A DNA stretch of 64,000 nt from Hyunsoonleella aquatilis (GTDB lineage: Bacteria; Bacteroidota; Bacteroidia; Flavobacteriales; Flavobacteriaceae). Under the pieces are notes generated by a model, which ran no database searches, was not told the origin of the DNA, and worked only from the letters and a program-made list of their open reading frames with translations. The position numbers were made by a program, and so were the translations under genes. The stretch lies in assembly GCF_014270105.1 (NCBI RefSeq), contig NZ_JACNMF010000001.1, positions 62,001 through 126,000 of the forward strand, written 5' to 3'. Of this stretch, positions 37,515 through 47,500 are shown piece by piece (position 1 is the stretch's first letter; each line of letters starts with the position of its first letter).

Positions 37515-40367
37515 TTAATGCGCCTCCAACCAGTTATCGCCAATATCTAAATCAACATCTAGAGGTACTTCTAATTGATAGGCACTTTCCATTTCGGTTT
37601 TTACTAAGGATTTGATGTCTTCCAGCTCAGGTTTGTAAACATCAAATACCAACTCATCATGAACCTGCAAGAGCATTTTAGTTTTAAAGTTGCCTTCAGA
37701 TAATTTCTTATGAATATTAATCATGGCAATTTTGATAATATCGGCAGCACTACCCTGAATCGGGGCGTTTACGGCATTACGTTCCGCAGCACCACGAACC
37801 ACGGCGTTACGCGAATTAATATCTTTTAGATAACGGCGTCGCCCCAAAACCGTTTGAACATAGCCATTATCTCTTGCAAAATCAACTTGGTCGTGGATAA
37901 AGTTCCTCAATTTTGGATATGTAGCGTAATAGGTGTCAATCAACTCCTTGGCTTCGGTTCGCGATAAATCAGTCTGGTTGCTCAACCCGAAAGCCGAAAC
38001 CCCATAAATAATCCCAAAGTTGACAGTCTTTGCATTACTACGTTGTTCGCGGGTTACCTCATCAATAGGGACATTAAACACTTTTGACGCCGTAGAAGCA
38101 TGAATGTCTTCTCCGTTTTTAAAGGCTGAAATCATGGTTTCCTCCTTGCTAAGTGCCGCAATGATACGCAATTCAATTTGAGAGTAGTCAGCCGCCAAAA
38201 GGGTGTAATCCTCATTTCGGGGAATAAATGCTTTTCGGACTTGTCGCCCACGTTCTGTACGGATGGGAATATTTTGCAGGTTGGGATTGTTGCTACTCAA
38301 ACGTCCCGTTGCGGCAACGGTTTGCATATAATCCGTGTGCACGCGTCCGGTTTGCTCTAAGACTTGTGTAGGCAACGCATCCACATAAGTGCTTTTCAAT
38401 TTTGAAAGACCTCTAAAATCTAAAATATTTTGAATGATTTTATGGTCTTTGGCCAAATAACTCAATACATCTTCCGCTGTGGAATATTGACCTGTTTTTG
38501 TTTTCTTAGGTTTATCGACCAATTTCATTTTATCAAAAAGAATTTCACCCAATTGCTTTGGGGAGGCGATATTGAATGTCTCACCAGCCTCCTTATAAAT
38601 TTTTGATTCCAATTCGGCGATGTCTTTTTCAAGTTCTTCCGAAAGTGAATTTAAAAAACCTTTATCCAAGTTGATACCTTCCAATTCCATATCGGCCAAA
38701 ACACGAAGCAAAGGCACTTCAATATCGTCAAATAACTTTTGGGTATTGGCCTCGCCCAATTCATTTTGGAAATGGGCTTTCAATTGCAAAGTGATGTCGG
38801 CGTCTTCAACAGCGTACTCGGTTTGCTTGCCCAAAGGTACTTCCCGCATAGACAATTGATTTTTTCCTTTTTTGCCAATCAAAGCTTCAATGGAAATAGG
38901 CGTATAATTCAAATAGGTTTCGGCCAACACATCCATGTTGTGGCGCATGTCTGGATTGATGAGGTAGTGCGCCAACATGGTGTCAAAAAGCTTGCCCTTC
39001 ACTTCCATATCATATTTTGACAAAACCTTAATATCGTACTTTAAATTCTGACCAATTTTTTCAATGGTTTCGCTTTCAAAAAATGGACGTAGCTGTTCGA
39101 TTAATTCCTTAGCTTCATCTTTATTTTCAGGGAAGGGTAGGTAAAATCCTTTACCAACTTCCCATGAAAAGGCAATCCCCACCAGTTTCGCAGTGATTGG
39201 ATCAATGCCCGTTGTTTCGGTGTCAAAACAAACCGAAGTTTGGTTCATTAAATTTTTTAGGAATAGTTTGGTGGCCAAACCAGTGCTTACACTTTGATAA
39301 AAATGTGGAGTGGTTTCGGCAGTTTTTCTAGTATATTCTGAAGTAGCTTCGGTATCGTTAGAAGGATCCGAGCCGAATAATGAAAATTGCCCCGCCCCTG
39401 CAGATTTTTTCTCCTTCGGAGTGGGTCGTTCTGTTTTTTGTTCTGTGCTTTCCTGTGTAGTTTTAGAGGTTGAAGTGCTAGTGTCGTTGGCGAAAGTCTT
39501 CAAAAAATTTTCAGTCAAACGTCGAAACTCCAGCTCTTGAAAAATTTCTTTTACCTTTTCAACATCGGGATGGTCTAATTCAAAATCCTTTGCGTCAAAT
39601 TCCACGGGAACATCCAGCATTATAGTGGCCAGTTTTTTGGAAAGCAACCCCAATTCGCCATTGGCCTCCACTTTCTCTTTCATTTTGCCTTTTAGTTGGT
39701 CGGTATTAGCCAAAAGCCCTTCCATACTACCAAATTGCGCAATAAATTTCTTCGCGGTCTTTTCACCTACACCGGGAAGCCCTGGGATGTTGTCGCTACT
39801 ATCCCCCATCATACCTAAAAAGTCAATGACTTGCAATGGGTCTTCCACTTCAAACTTTTTCTTCACTTCGGGTATGCCCCATGTTTCGTAACCCCCACCA
39901 AAAACAGGGCGATACATAAAAATATTCTCGGTAACCAATTGGGCAAAATCCTTATCAGGTGTTACCATATAGGTTTTGTAGCCTTCCTTTTCCGCTTGGC
40001 GGGACAGGGTGCCAATCACATCATCCGCTTCATAGCCCTCTTTCACCATAATTGGGATGTGCATCGCTTTCAAAATATTACAAATGTGCGGAATGGCGGT
40101 TGTGATCCCTTCGGGTGTGGCATCCCTATTGGCTTTGTACTCCTCGTACATTTCCACACGGTCCGCACTCCCACCTTTATCAAAACATACTGCCAAATGG
40201 TCTGGTCTTTCGCGTTTTATCACATCCAAAAGCGAGTTCATAAAACCCATAATGGCTGAGGTATCTTGTCCTTTGGAATTGATTCTTGGATTTTTTATAA
40301 ACGCATAATAGCCCCGAAAAATTAAGGCATAGGCATCAACTAAAAAAAGGCGTTTTTGGTCTGGCAT
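37515..40367 (-). CDS. polA: DNA polymerase I
   Basis: The product is 950 residues. An N-terminal 5'-3' exonuclease domain (1-~290) has LVDAYALIFRGYYAF, YEADDVIGTL and GMMGDSSDNIPGLPGVGEKTA. A low-complexity Ser/Thr linker (~295-340) follows. The 3'-5' exonuclease domain is intact: exo I DTETTGID near 380, exo II in GQNLKYDIKVL, exo III in YAVEDADITLQ. The polymerase domain has motif A LAADYSQIELR near 725, motif B RSNAKTVNFGIIYGVSAFG and motif C LLQVHDELVFD. It fills repair gaps and removes RNA primers. A -7 box lies upstream. Confidence 0.98.
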   Translation of the reverse strand: MPDQKRLFLVDAYALIFRGYYAFIKNPRINSKGQDTSAIMGFMNSLLDVIKRERPDHLAVCFDKGGSADRVEMYEEYKANRDATPEGITTAIPHICNILKAMHIPIMVKEGYEADDVIGTLSRQAEKEGYKTYMVTPDKDFAQLVTENIFMYRPVFGGGYETWGIPEVKKKFEVEDPLQVIDFLGMMGDSSDNIPGLPGVGEKTAKKFIAQFGSMEGLLANTDQLKGKMKEKVEANGELGLLSKKLATIMLDVPVEFDAKDFELDHPDVEKVKEIFQELEFRRLTENFLKTFANDTSTSTSKTTQESTEQKTERPTPKEKKSAGAGQFSLFGSDPSNDTEATSEYTRKTAETTPHFYQSVSTGLATKLFLKNLMNQTSVCFDTETTGIDPITAKLVGIAFSWEVGKGFYLPFPENKDEAKELIEQLRPFFESETIEKIGQNLKYDIKVLSKYDMEVKGKLFDTMLAHYLINPDMRHNMDVLAETYLNYTPISIEALIGKKGKNQLSMREVPLGKQTEYAVEDADITLQLKAHFQNELGEANTQKLFDDIEVPLLRVLADMELEGINLDKGFLNSLSEELEKDIAELESKIYKEAGETFNIASPKQLGEILFDKMKLVDKPKKTKTGQYSTAEDVLSYLAKDHKIIQNILDFRGLSKLKSTYVDALPTQVLEQTGRVHTDYMQTVAATGRLSSNNPNLQNIPIRTERGRQVRKAFIPRNEDYTLLAADYSQIELRIIAALSKEETMISAFKNGEDIHASTASKVFNVPIDEVTREQRSNAKTVNFGIIYGVSAFGLSNQTDLSRTEAKELIDTYYATYPKLRNFIHDQVDFARDNGYVQTVLGRRRYLKDINSRNAVVRGAAERNAVNAPIQGSAADIIKIAMINIHKKLSEGNFKTKMLLQVHDELVFDVYKPELEDIKSLVKTEMESAYQLEVPLDVDLDIGDNWLEAH

Positions 40368-40389
40368 TTTGTGTGTTTTGATAGAGTAC

Positions 40390-40397
40390 CAAAGCTA
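40390..40397 (-). promoter_or_regulatory. -7 promoter box for polA
   Basis: On the minus strand this reads TAGCTTTG, an exact TAnnTTTG, 22 nt before the polA ATG. No clear -33 TTG is seen. Confidence 0.45.
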
Positions 40398-40460
40398 CAA
40401 AAAGTTATTGCCTAATAGAAGCATTATAGTTGAATGTTTCTATGCTTACATGAAATTTCA

Positions 40461-41792
40461 CTAAAGTTTAACCCAAGCTCCACCTTCATATCCCCAAAAA
40501 CCAATTGTTGTAAATGTTGCATTAGTAGATGTTACATAAATAAAGTCTCCGTTAACAGCGGTTAATGCGCTTGCTTGCGCAGCTGTAAATCTACCAGATT
40601 TAAATACATTTTGGTCAGCCACCTTTAAATCGCCATTGATTTCAATGTTATTGGTTTGAAAATCGCCATAGATTAATGGAGCTGTAGTATTTGAGTTATC
40701 AATATATAATTTATTACTTCCAGATTCTTGCATTCCAGATTGATAACCAATAAAAACATTCCCCGATTTATTTTCAGCAGTTCCAGTATTGGTTTCGGGG
40801 TCATAATTACCGCCACCAGCTTCAAATCCTATGTATACATTATTTGATGAATTTATATCAGAATTTCCTGAACTAGCTCCAATAAACACATTTCTATCGT
40901 TATTTAAATCCGATGCATTGTCATCATCTAACGATCTTCCAGCATAATCTCCCACAGCCGTATTGTTATCTCCATAAATGTTAAATCTAAGCGATTGGTT
41001 TCCAATAGAAGAATTGTTTATTCCAAATATATTTTCTCCTAAAGAAAACGCACCTATAGCTACATTTGATGAACCGGAAGTATTGCTGTTAAGTGCATTT
41101 CCTCCAATGGCTGAATTATTTCTTCCAGAAGTATTTGCAGCTAATGTGGCAAAACCAATAGCGGTATTCCTTAAACCATCAACGTTATTAGTTAGAGCAT
41201 TATGTCCTATAGCTGTATTATTTCTTCCGGAAGTGTTTGCGTCTAGAGTAGATGAACCAATAGCAACATTGTAACTACCAGAAGTATTTAATTGTAAAGA
41301 CTGAAACCCTATAGCAATATTCTGTTCACCTTGATTAGCTGTATTACCAATAACATCATTTAAGGCATTAAGTCCTATACCAATATTTCTATTATGCGAA
41401 GCATCATCAGCATTACCAGCGCCAATACCTAAAAATAGCGATGAACCATTATTTGATCCATCAATATCAGATTTTCCATCAGATAGGTCGTTTATTTGTT
41501 TAACAAATGGAATCCATGATGTTGTAGCATTGTCCCAATAGTAAAATCCTTCTGCTGGTGTACCACTACCAGTTACAAAAACAAGCATACCATTTTGATT
41601 TACACCTGGATTAGTAGCTGGAAACTCATCAATTTTAGGAATTAAAATACCATCAGTATTAGCTGGAGTGGCTTGATTACTTGAAGATATATGTAAAGCT
41701 GAATTTGGAGTAGTAGTATTTATACCAACTTGTGCTATTATGAATTGAGAAAATGACACAAAAAAGAGTGTGAATAACAATTTGATTTTCAT
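40461..41792 (-). CDS. Secreted protein with YadA-head-like left-handed repeats
   Basis: The product is 443 residues with a signal peptide (1-20, QFIIA/Q). The N-terminal part (VGINTTTPNSALHIS and GMLVFVTGSGTPAEGFYYWDNATTSWIPF) is a common flavobacterial module. Residues ~130-310 contain many ~14-residue repeats with the core NxAIGxxAL...NTSG, the pattern of YadA/trimeric autotransporter head repeats (here NNTAIGHNALTNN, NVAIGAFSLGENI). A C-terminal segment ends in GFWGYEGGAWVKL. There is no autotransporter barrel and no recognisable T9SS sorting domain, so the route to the surface is unclear. Phage tail-fibre proteins share such repeats, but no phage genes are nearby. Adhesion is inference. 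Confidence 0.8.
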   Translation of the reverse strand: MKIKLLFTLFFVSFSQFIIAQVGINTTTPNSALHISSSNQATPANTDGILIPKIDEFPATNPGVNQNGMLVFVTGSGTPAEGFYYWDNATTSWIPFVKQINDLSDGKSDIDGSNNGSSLFLGIGAGNADDASHNRNIGIGLNALNDVIGNTANQGEQNIAIGFQSLQLNTSGSYNVAIGSSTLDANTSGRNNTAIGHNALTNNVDGLRNTAIGFATLAANTSGRNNSAIGGNALNSNTSGSSNVAIGAFSLGENIFGINNSSIGNQSLRFNIYGDNNTAVGDYAGRSLDDDNASDLNNDRNVFIGASSGNSDINSSNNVYIGFEAGGGNYDPETNTGTAENKSGNVFIGYQSGMQESGSNKLYIDNSNTTAPLIYGDFQTNNIEINGDLKVADQNVFKSGRFTAAQASALTAVNGDFIYVTSTNATFTTIGFWGYEGGAWVKL

Positions 41793-41836
41793 GATGCTAA
41801 GGGGTGTTTTTTATTAAAAATAGAGAGCGTTGTTTT

Positions 41837-43984
41837 TTAATTGATAACAATCCTTTTGACGACTTGCTTATTCAGTTGGGATTTAATTTTTAATATATAA
41901 ATGCCTGATTCTAAAGAGCCAATTGATAGCTTATTCTGGCTTTTAATAGATATTATTTTTTTACCTTGTATATTGTATAATTCTAATGTGTCGAATGACT
42001 TACTGGAGTGTATATTTATAATGTTGTTCGTAGGATTGGGAAACACCCTAACATCAGCATTAGTAAAAGTTGTAGTACTTAAACTATTTACAATTGAAAT
42101 ATTGAAGCTCGTATTTGCAGTGTTGTCTGCCAAATCAATGGTTCTAAATACTCTAATCCAATAGGTGTTATTTGCTGATAAATTGGTAACAGTGCCAGAT
42201 TCTTCAAAACACGCAAAGCTATTATTGGCCATACAGTTATCGAAAATGGCAAAATTATTCCAGGTAATATTCCCATCAATTTCAATATCGCCATTCACGG
42301 GCATTTCAAAACTGTACCAGATATCTACATAGTCTTCATTTGTTCCAGTTGTACACCCTTTTCCATCATTAACTGTTGCCCCACCAATTTCAAAATTAAT
42401 AGTGGTAATACTGTCTTCAGTTACCGTAAAGTTTTCTGCTGTAGCACACGTATCATTATTAACTTCTTCAAAAGCTTGTATGCCGAAACTGGTAAATCCG
42501 TTGTCTGCCAGAGAGACAGTCCTAAACACTCTTAGTTTGTAATTAGTTCCGCTAGTTAACCCACTAATAAATTGATTGTTATTTCCGCATTGAATCCTAT
42601 TACCATTGCAGGCATCGTATAGCGTAAAATTGTTCCAACTGGTAATACTGTTTATATAGAGGTTACCAGTTACCGGCATGGTAAATTCGTACCAGATATC
42701 TACATAATCGGCTGTACTATCGCATCCAACTTCGTTAAGCACCTCGGCTCCACCAATATTAAAATCGTAGGATAACGCTTCGGCTGTAACTGTAATTGGT
42801 TCTGCTGTAGCGCAGGTGTCATTATTAACTTCCTCGAATGCTTGTATACCGAAACTTGTAAAAGCGTTGTCAGCCAGAGAGACGGTTCTAAACACTCTTA
42901 ATTTGTAATTGGTTCCGCTAGTTAACCCACTAATAAATTGATTGTTATTTCCGCATTGAATCCTATTGCCATTGCAGGTATCGTACAGCGTAAAATTGTT
43001 CCAACTGGTAACACTATCTATATAGAGGTTACCATTAACAGGCATGGTAAATTCGTACCAGATATCTACATAATCGGCTGTACTATCACATCCAACTTCG
43101 TTAAGCACCTCAGCGCCACCAATATTAAAATCGTATGATAACGCTTCGGTTGTAACCGTAATAGTTTCTGCTGTAGCGCAGGTGTCATTATTAACTTCCT
43201 CGAATGCTTGTATACCGAAACTTGTAAAAGCGTTGTCAGCCAGAGAGACGGTTCTAAACACTCTTAATTTGTAATTGGTTCCGCTAGTTAACCCACTAAT
43301 AAATTGATTGTTATTTCCGCATTGAATCCTATTGCCATTGCAGGTATCGTACAGCGTAAAATTGTTCCAACTGGTAACACCATTTATATGGAGATTACCA
43401 TTTACCGGCATGGTAAATTCGTACCAGATATCTACATAATCTGCTGTACTATCGCATCCAACTTCGTTAAGCACCTCGGCTCCACCAATATTAAAATCGT
43501 AGGATAACGCTTCGGCTGTAACTGTAATTGGTTCTGCTGTAGCGCAAGTATCATTATTAACTTCTTCGAATGCTTGTATACCGAAACTTGTAAATGCGTT
43601 GCCAGCCAGAGAGACGGTTCTAAACACTCTTAATTTGTAATTGGTTCCGCTAGTTAACCCACTAATAAATTGATTGTTAATTCCGCATTGAATCATATTG
43701 CCATTGCAGGCATCGTATAGTGCAAAATTGTTCCAACTGCTAACACCATTTATATAGAGGTTACCATTTACTGGCATAGTAAATTCGTACCATACGTCAA
43801 CATAATCAGCAGTGGTAGTACATCCTAATTCGTTATTGACGGAAGCATCAACAATTTCAAAGGAAAAGGATGTGAGCGAAGTGTCTATAGTAATTAGTTC
43901 AGCATTGGCACAATCGTCGTTTGCTGGTTGGCCAAAAGTCATTTGTAAACTAGCTAAACATAAAATGAGGTAGATTTTTTTCAT
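41837..43984 (-). CDS. Secreted multi-domain repeat protein with T9SS type A sorting domain
   Basis: I chose the Met at 43984 (715 residues), not one at 44002, because MKKIYLILCLASLQMTFG/Q is a signal peptide. It has five tandem ~120-residue domains starting NDxCAxAxxITV and ending RVFRTVSLADNAFTSFGIQAFEEVN. Each has a conserved DYVDxWYEFTMPVNGNL strand and two to three cysteines, resembling bacterial pre-peptidase C-terminal-like beta-sandwiches. Domains 2-4 are almost identical. The end is a Por secretion sorting domain (VRVFPNPTNNIINIHS to SGIYILKIKSQLNKQVVKRIVI). It is exported by T9SS, probably surface-attached, and perhaps binds glycans or proteins. Confidence 0.87.
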   Translation of the reverse strand: MKKIYLILCLASLQMTFGQPANDDCANAELITIDTSLTSFSFEIVDASVNNELGCTTTADYVDVWYEFTMPVNGNLYINGVSSWNNFALYDACNGNMIQCGINNQFISGLTSGTNYKLRVFRTVSLAGNAFTSFGIQAFEEVNNDTCATAEPITVTAEALSYDFNIGGAEVLNEVGCDSTADYVDIWYEFTMPVNGNLHINGVTSWNNFTLYDTCNGNRIQCGNNNQFISGLTSGTNYKLRVFRTVSLADNAFTSFGIQAFEEVNNDTCATAETITVTTEALSYDFNIGGAEVLNEVGCDSTADYVDIWYEFTMPVNGNLYIDSVTSWNNFTLYDTCNGNRIQCGNNNQFISGLTSGTNYKLRVFRTVSLADNAFTSFGIQAFEEVNNDTCATAEPITVTAEALSYDFNIGGAEVLNEVGCDSTADYVDIWYEFTMPVTGNLYINSITSWNNFTLYDACNGNRIQCGNNNQFISGLTSGTNYKLRVFRTVSLADNGFTSFGIQAFEEVNNDTCATAENFTVTEDSITTINFEIGGATVNDGKGCTTGTNEDYVDIWYSFEMPVNGDIEIDGNITWNNFAIFDNCMANNSFACFEESGTVTNLSANNTYWIRVFRTIDLADNTANTSFNISIVNSLSTTTFTNADVRVFPNPTNNIINIHSSKSFDTLELYNIQGKKIISIKSQNKLSIGSLESGIYILKIKSQLNKQVVKRIVIN
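42433..43896 (-). repeat. Four ~366-bp tandem coding repeats, the middle ones nearly identical
   Basis: Units repeat at a 366-bp period (for example the TTGATTGTTATTTCCGCATT stretch recurs at ~42570, ~42940 and ~43306). The outermost copies are more diverged. They encode the repeated domains of the surrounding gene. Confidence 0.9.
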
Positions 43985-44535
43985 GATGTTTATTATTTGC
44001 ATTTTAATTAATGATATAGTTCTTCATACATATATTCATAAAATGCGTATCGATGGATATTTGGTTTGGGTTTAAAGTGTTTTAGAATAATCTCTTAATA
44101 TCTGTAGTTTTTGTATCGACACAAGTATTAATAGAGTGTAACACATAATACATTAGAGTTTAATACCACTAAAGAAATTAGTAATATTGAAGTTTTCATA
44201 ACAAATAGAATTTTTAAACTGAGTTCGATTAATTTGATAATAGCAAACACCTCGATTATTTTTTGTTTAAATAAAATGATTACCCCCCCCTTTTTTTAGA
44301 TTTTAAAAGACCAACCAAAGCTCTCAAAATCTTGCAGTTCATAATAATTAGTTAGCGTATTATCATAATATTTAATAATCGAACTCAGGTTTATATTAAT
44401 AGCTATGCAAATCTACCTTTGAATCAAAAAATTGAAGTGGATTATTTTTTCAAAAGCGGGTAGTATTTTGTCAAATGAAAAAAATTGAAAGGTCATGATT
44501 TTTTGAAATATGACATTTTAAACACTTATAATCAA
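43985..44535. other. Long AT-rich intergenic region with a C8T7 homopolymer run
   Basis: I find no credible gene or RNA in these 551 bases. The one striking element is eight C's followed by seven T's at 44283-44297. The region separates the hybrid regulator's 3' end from the T9SS repeat-protein gene and should contain that gene's promoter, but no exact TAnnTTTG box was evident next to its start. Confidence 0.6.
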
Positions 44536-47500
44536 TTAGTTACGAAAATTAGATGGACTATCGTTAAACTCCTCCTTAAAAGCTTTACTAAACCAGTTAG
44601 GATTATTAAATCCTGTAGAATATGCGATTTCTGAAACAGAAAGTTCAGTAGTTTTGAGAAGTTTTTTGGCTTTTTCCAAACGCACTTTCCTAATAAAAAT
44701 TGCTGTACTAGTATTTGAGATTGCTTTTAATTTTCGGTAGAGTTGTGAGTCACTCATGACCATGTATTTTGCTAATTCTTTCGCTCCAAAATTGGGGTCG
44801 TCTATATGTTTATGAATAACATCTAAAGTAGTATTTAAAAAGATGAGGTTTTTATCTGTGGGTTGGTTTTGCTCACATGAAGATTCAACAATTTTAGTAA
44901 CGGTATAGCGTTCTTGTAATTTCTTTCGTTTTGCAATGAGCATTTGCATACGCAAACGCAATTCTTCTTTTTGAAAAGGTTTAGTTAAATACGCATCTGC
45001 ACCACTGGTAATTCCTTCTAATTTGTCCTCTTGCATGGCTTTTGAGGTTAACATTATTATAGGAATATGATTTGTATTGTTATTAGATTGCAGTTTTTGA
45101 GTAAGTTCAAAACCATCCATGATGGGCATCATAACATCAGTAATCACAATATCTGGAATTTGTTTAGTGGCAAGTTCTAATCCTTGTTTACCATCTTTTG
45201 CAACTGTAACTTTATAATCTGGTTTTAGACAAGAAGTTATATAACGTGCCATGTCGGTATTATCTTCTACAATAAGTACACTATTAGCATCTTCGTCTGC
45301 AATAACATCATCAATTTGAGGTACTAAAGAACCATTAGTTGTTTTTTTAGTGACTATACATGGGTCTTTTAGTTCTTCATTGTTTGTAATAGGTAATGTT
45401 ATTGTAAATGTAGAACCTTGTCCCAATTTTGAGTGTACTTCAATCTTACCTTTAAAAAGTTCTACCAATTCTTTAGTTAGTGCTAAACCAATTCCTGTGC
45501 CTTGTGATACTTTTTGATTAGCATTTTCTACTTGGTAAAAACGATCAAAAATAAAAGGTAATTCTTCTTTTGAAATTCCATAACCTTGATCTATCACTTC
45601 CAATCGTAGAGTTTTATTATTTAGTTTTTCAAGATTGATTATTAATTCTGATTGCTGAGGTGAGAATTTTAATGCATTAGAAATGAGGTTAGTGAGGATT
45701 TGTCGCCATTTTTCGGCATCATAATCTATAATTATTTTATCTGGCTTTGAATTAAACTTTAACGTTATGAGCTTATCTGATGCGATGTTAAGAAAGCTAT
45801 CTACAATATGATTAGTATAAGTTGCGATATCATTCTGAATAAGATTGGTGTTGAGTTGTTTCTTTTCGAGCTTAGCTAAATTTAGCATTTGGTTTACTAA
45901 ATCCAGTAAATTATTACTGTTTTGCTCTATGGTTTCTAGTGATGTTTTAATATCCCTTTTACTTGACCCCTCCTCTTTTAAATTATCTAAATAACCATTT
46001 ATTATGGTTAGAGGTGTTCTAAACTCATGAGTAATATTTGTAATAAAGCGAGATTTTAGAGTATCTAATTCTTGTAAACGTTTAGATTCTTGTCTTACAA
46101 TTTGCCGTTGCAAGCTTAACCTGTAAAATATATAAGCCAAAAATAAAAATGTTAGAATGTAAAAAGCGTAAGCAATATTACTTTGATACCATGGTGGAAT
46201 AACTTTAATTCTTAACTCTAAAGGTGGCTTGTTCCAAATTTTATTACGTGACTTTCCCTGTATTTTTAATTGATTTGGTCCTTTAGGTAAAGTCAATATT
46301 TGGAGTTCTTTGGAGTTTCTTAGGTCATTCCATTGGTTATCATTTAATGCATATATAAATTGATTGTTTTTATTGGGTCTAAGGTCTAAATCTGAAAAAT
46401 TAATATAACATGGGAAATCATCATGATTTAATACAATCTCTTTAGTTTTTGTAATACTTCCCTTTGTTATTTCTGGATGGCTTAAAGAATTTATCTCTTC
46501 GTCCTTAATTCTAAGAGACGTGAATGTAAGGTTTCCTGGAACGTCTAGCTCTGAAACTCTTTTCGGATTAAAAATATTAAATCCTTTTACGCCTCCAACG
46601 TAAATTTTGTTGGTCTCTTTATCGTATAAATGTGCACCAAGGTTAAACTCTGTGCCTTGTATACCATCGTGTTGGTCGTAGTTTGTGAATTCTTCAGTTA
46701 ATTTATCAAACCTAAAAAGACCACCATTGGTAGTGAGCCATAAATTACGATCTAAATCTTCTGTAATGCTATACACTACGGTATTGGTTAAGCCTTGTGC
46801 TTTTTCGTAGCGTTTAAAAGTTTGATTTGTTGTGTTAAACTTATTAAAACCTTCTTGGGTAGCTACCCATAAGGTTTTATCTGCATCATTCCAAGTGTGT
46901 AAAGTTGTATTATTACTAAGGCTTGCGTCATCATTATTTGCGCTAAAATAATTTATAAACTTTGGTTTTTTGTAATTGATGTCTTCAAATTGTAGTTTGT
47001 TAAGTCCATTTTCAGAAGTAATCCAGTAGTTTAAATCGCTATCTTGAGACATATTATAAGTGAAGTTCGAACTGATAGAGTTTGAATTAGCATCAACTTT
47101 ATAATAATCAAAAGTGAAGCTTTTAGCTTCTATGTTTCCAGTAAATCTATTAACGCCACCACCATATGTCATAATCCAGACACTGCCTTTGTGGTCAACA
47201 TATACGCCTCTTGTAGCATCATTACTCAAGGATGTATTATCTTCGATATTATTAAATAAACTTATTATTTTTGGTTGTTTAGGGTTAAAGTTATTAAGGT
47301 CTATTATAGAAAGTCCTTTTAATGTTGCAACCCATAAATAGTTTTCATGGTCTATGGCCATCCCTCTAATTACATTAAATGCTAATGCATTATTAGTGTT
47401 TTCTTTAGTAATGTAAATAGTATTTTGATTGGAATCGATACAATTAATTCCTTTACTGGTTCCTACAAAAGTGTAATCTTTACTCTTAGCAAAAGATAAA

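Noticed and set aside
40461-41792. Prophage tail fibre
   Set aside because: The protein has a signal peptide and there are no phage structural, lysis or integrase genes in the window.
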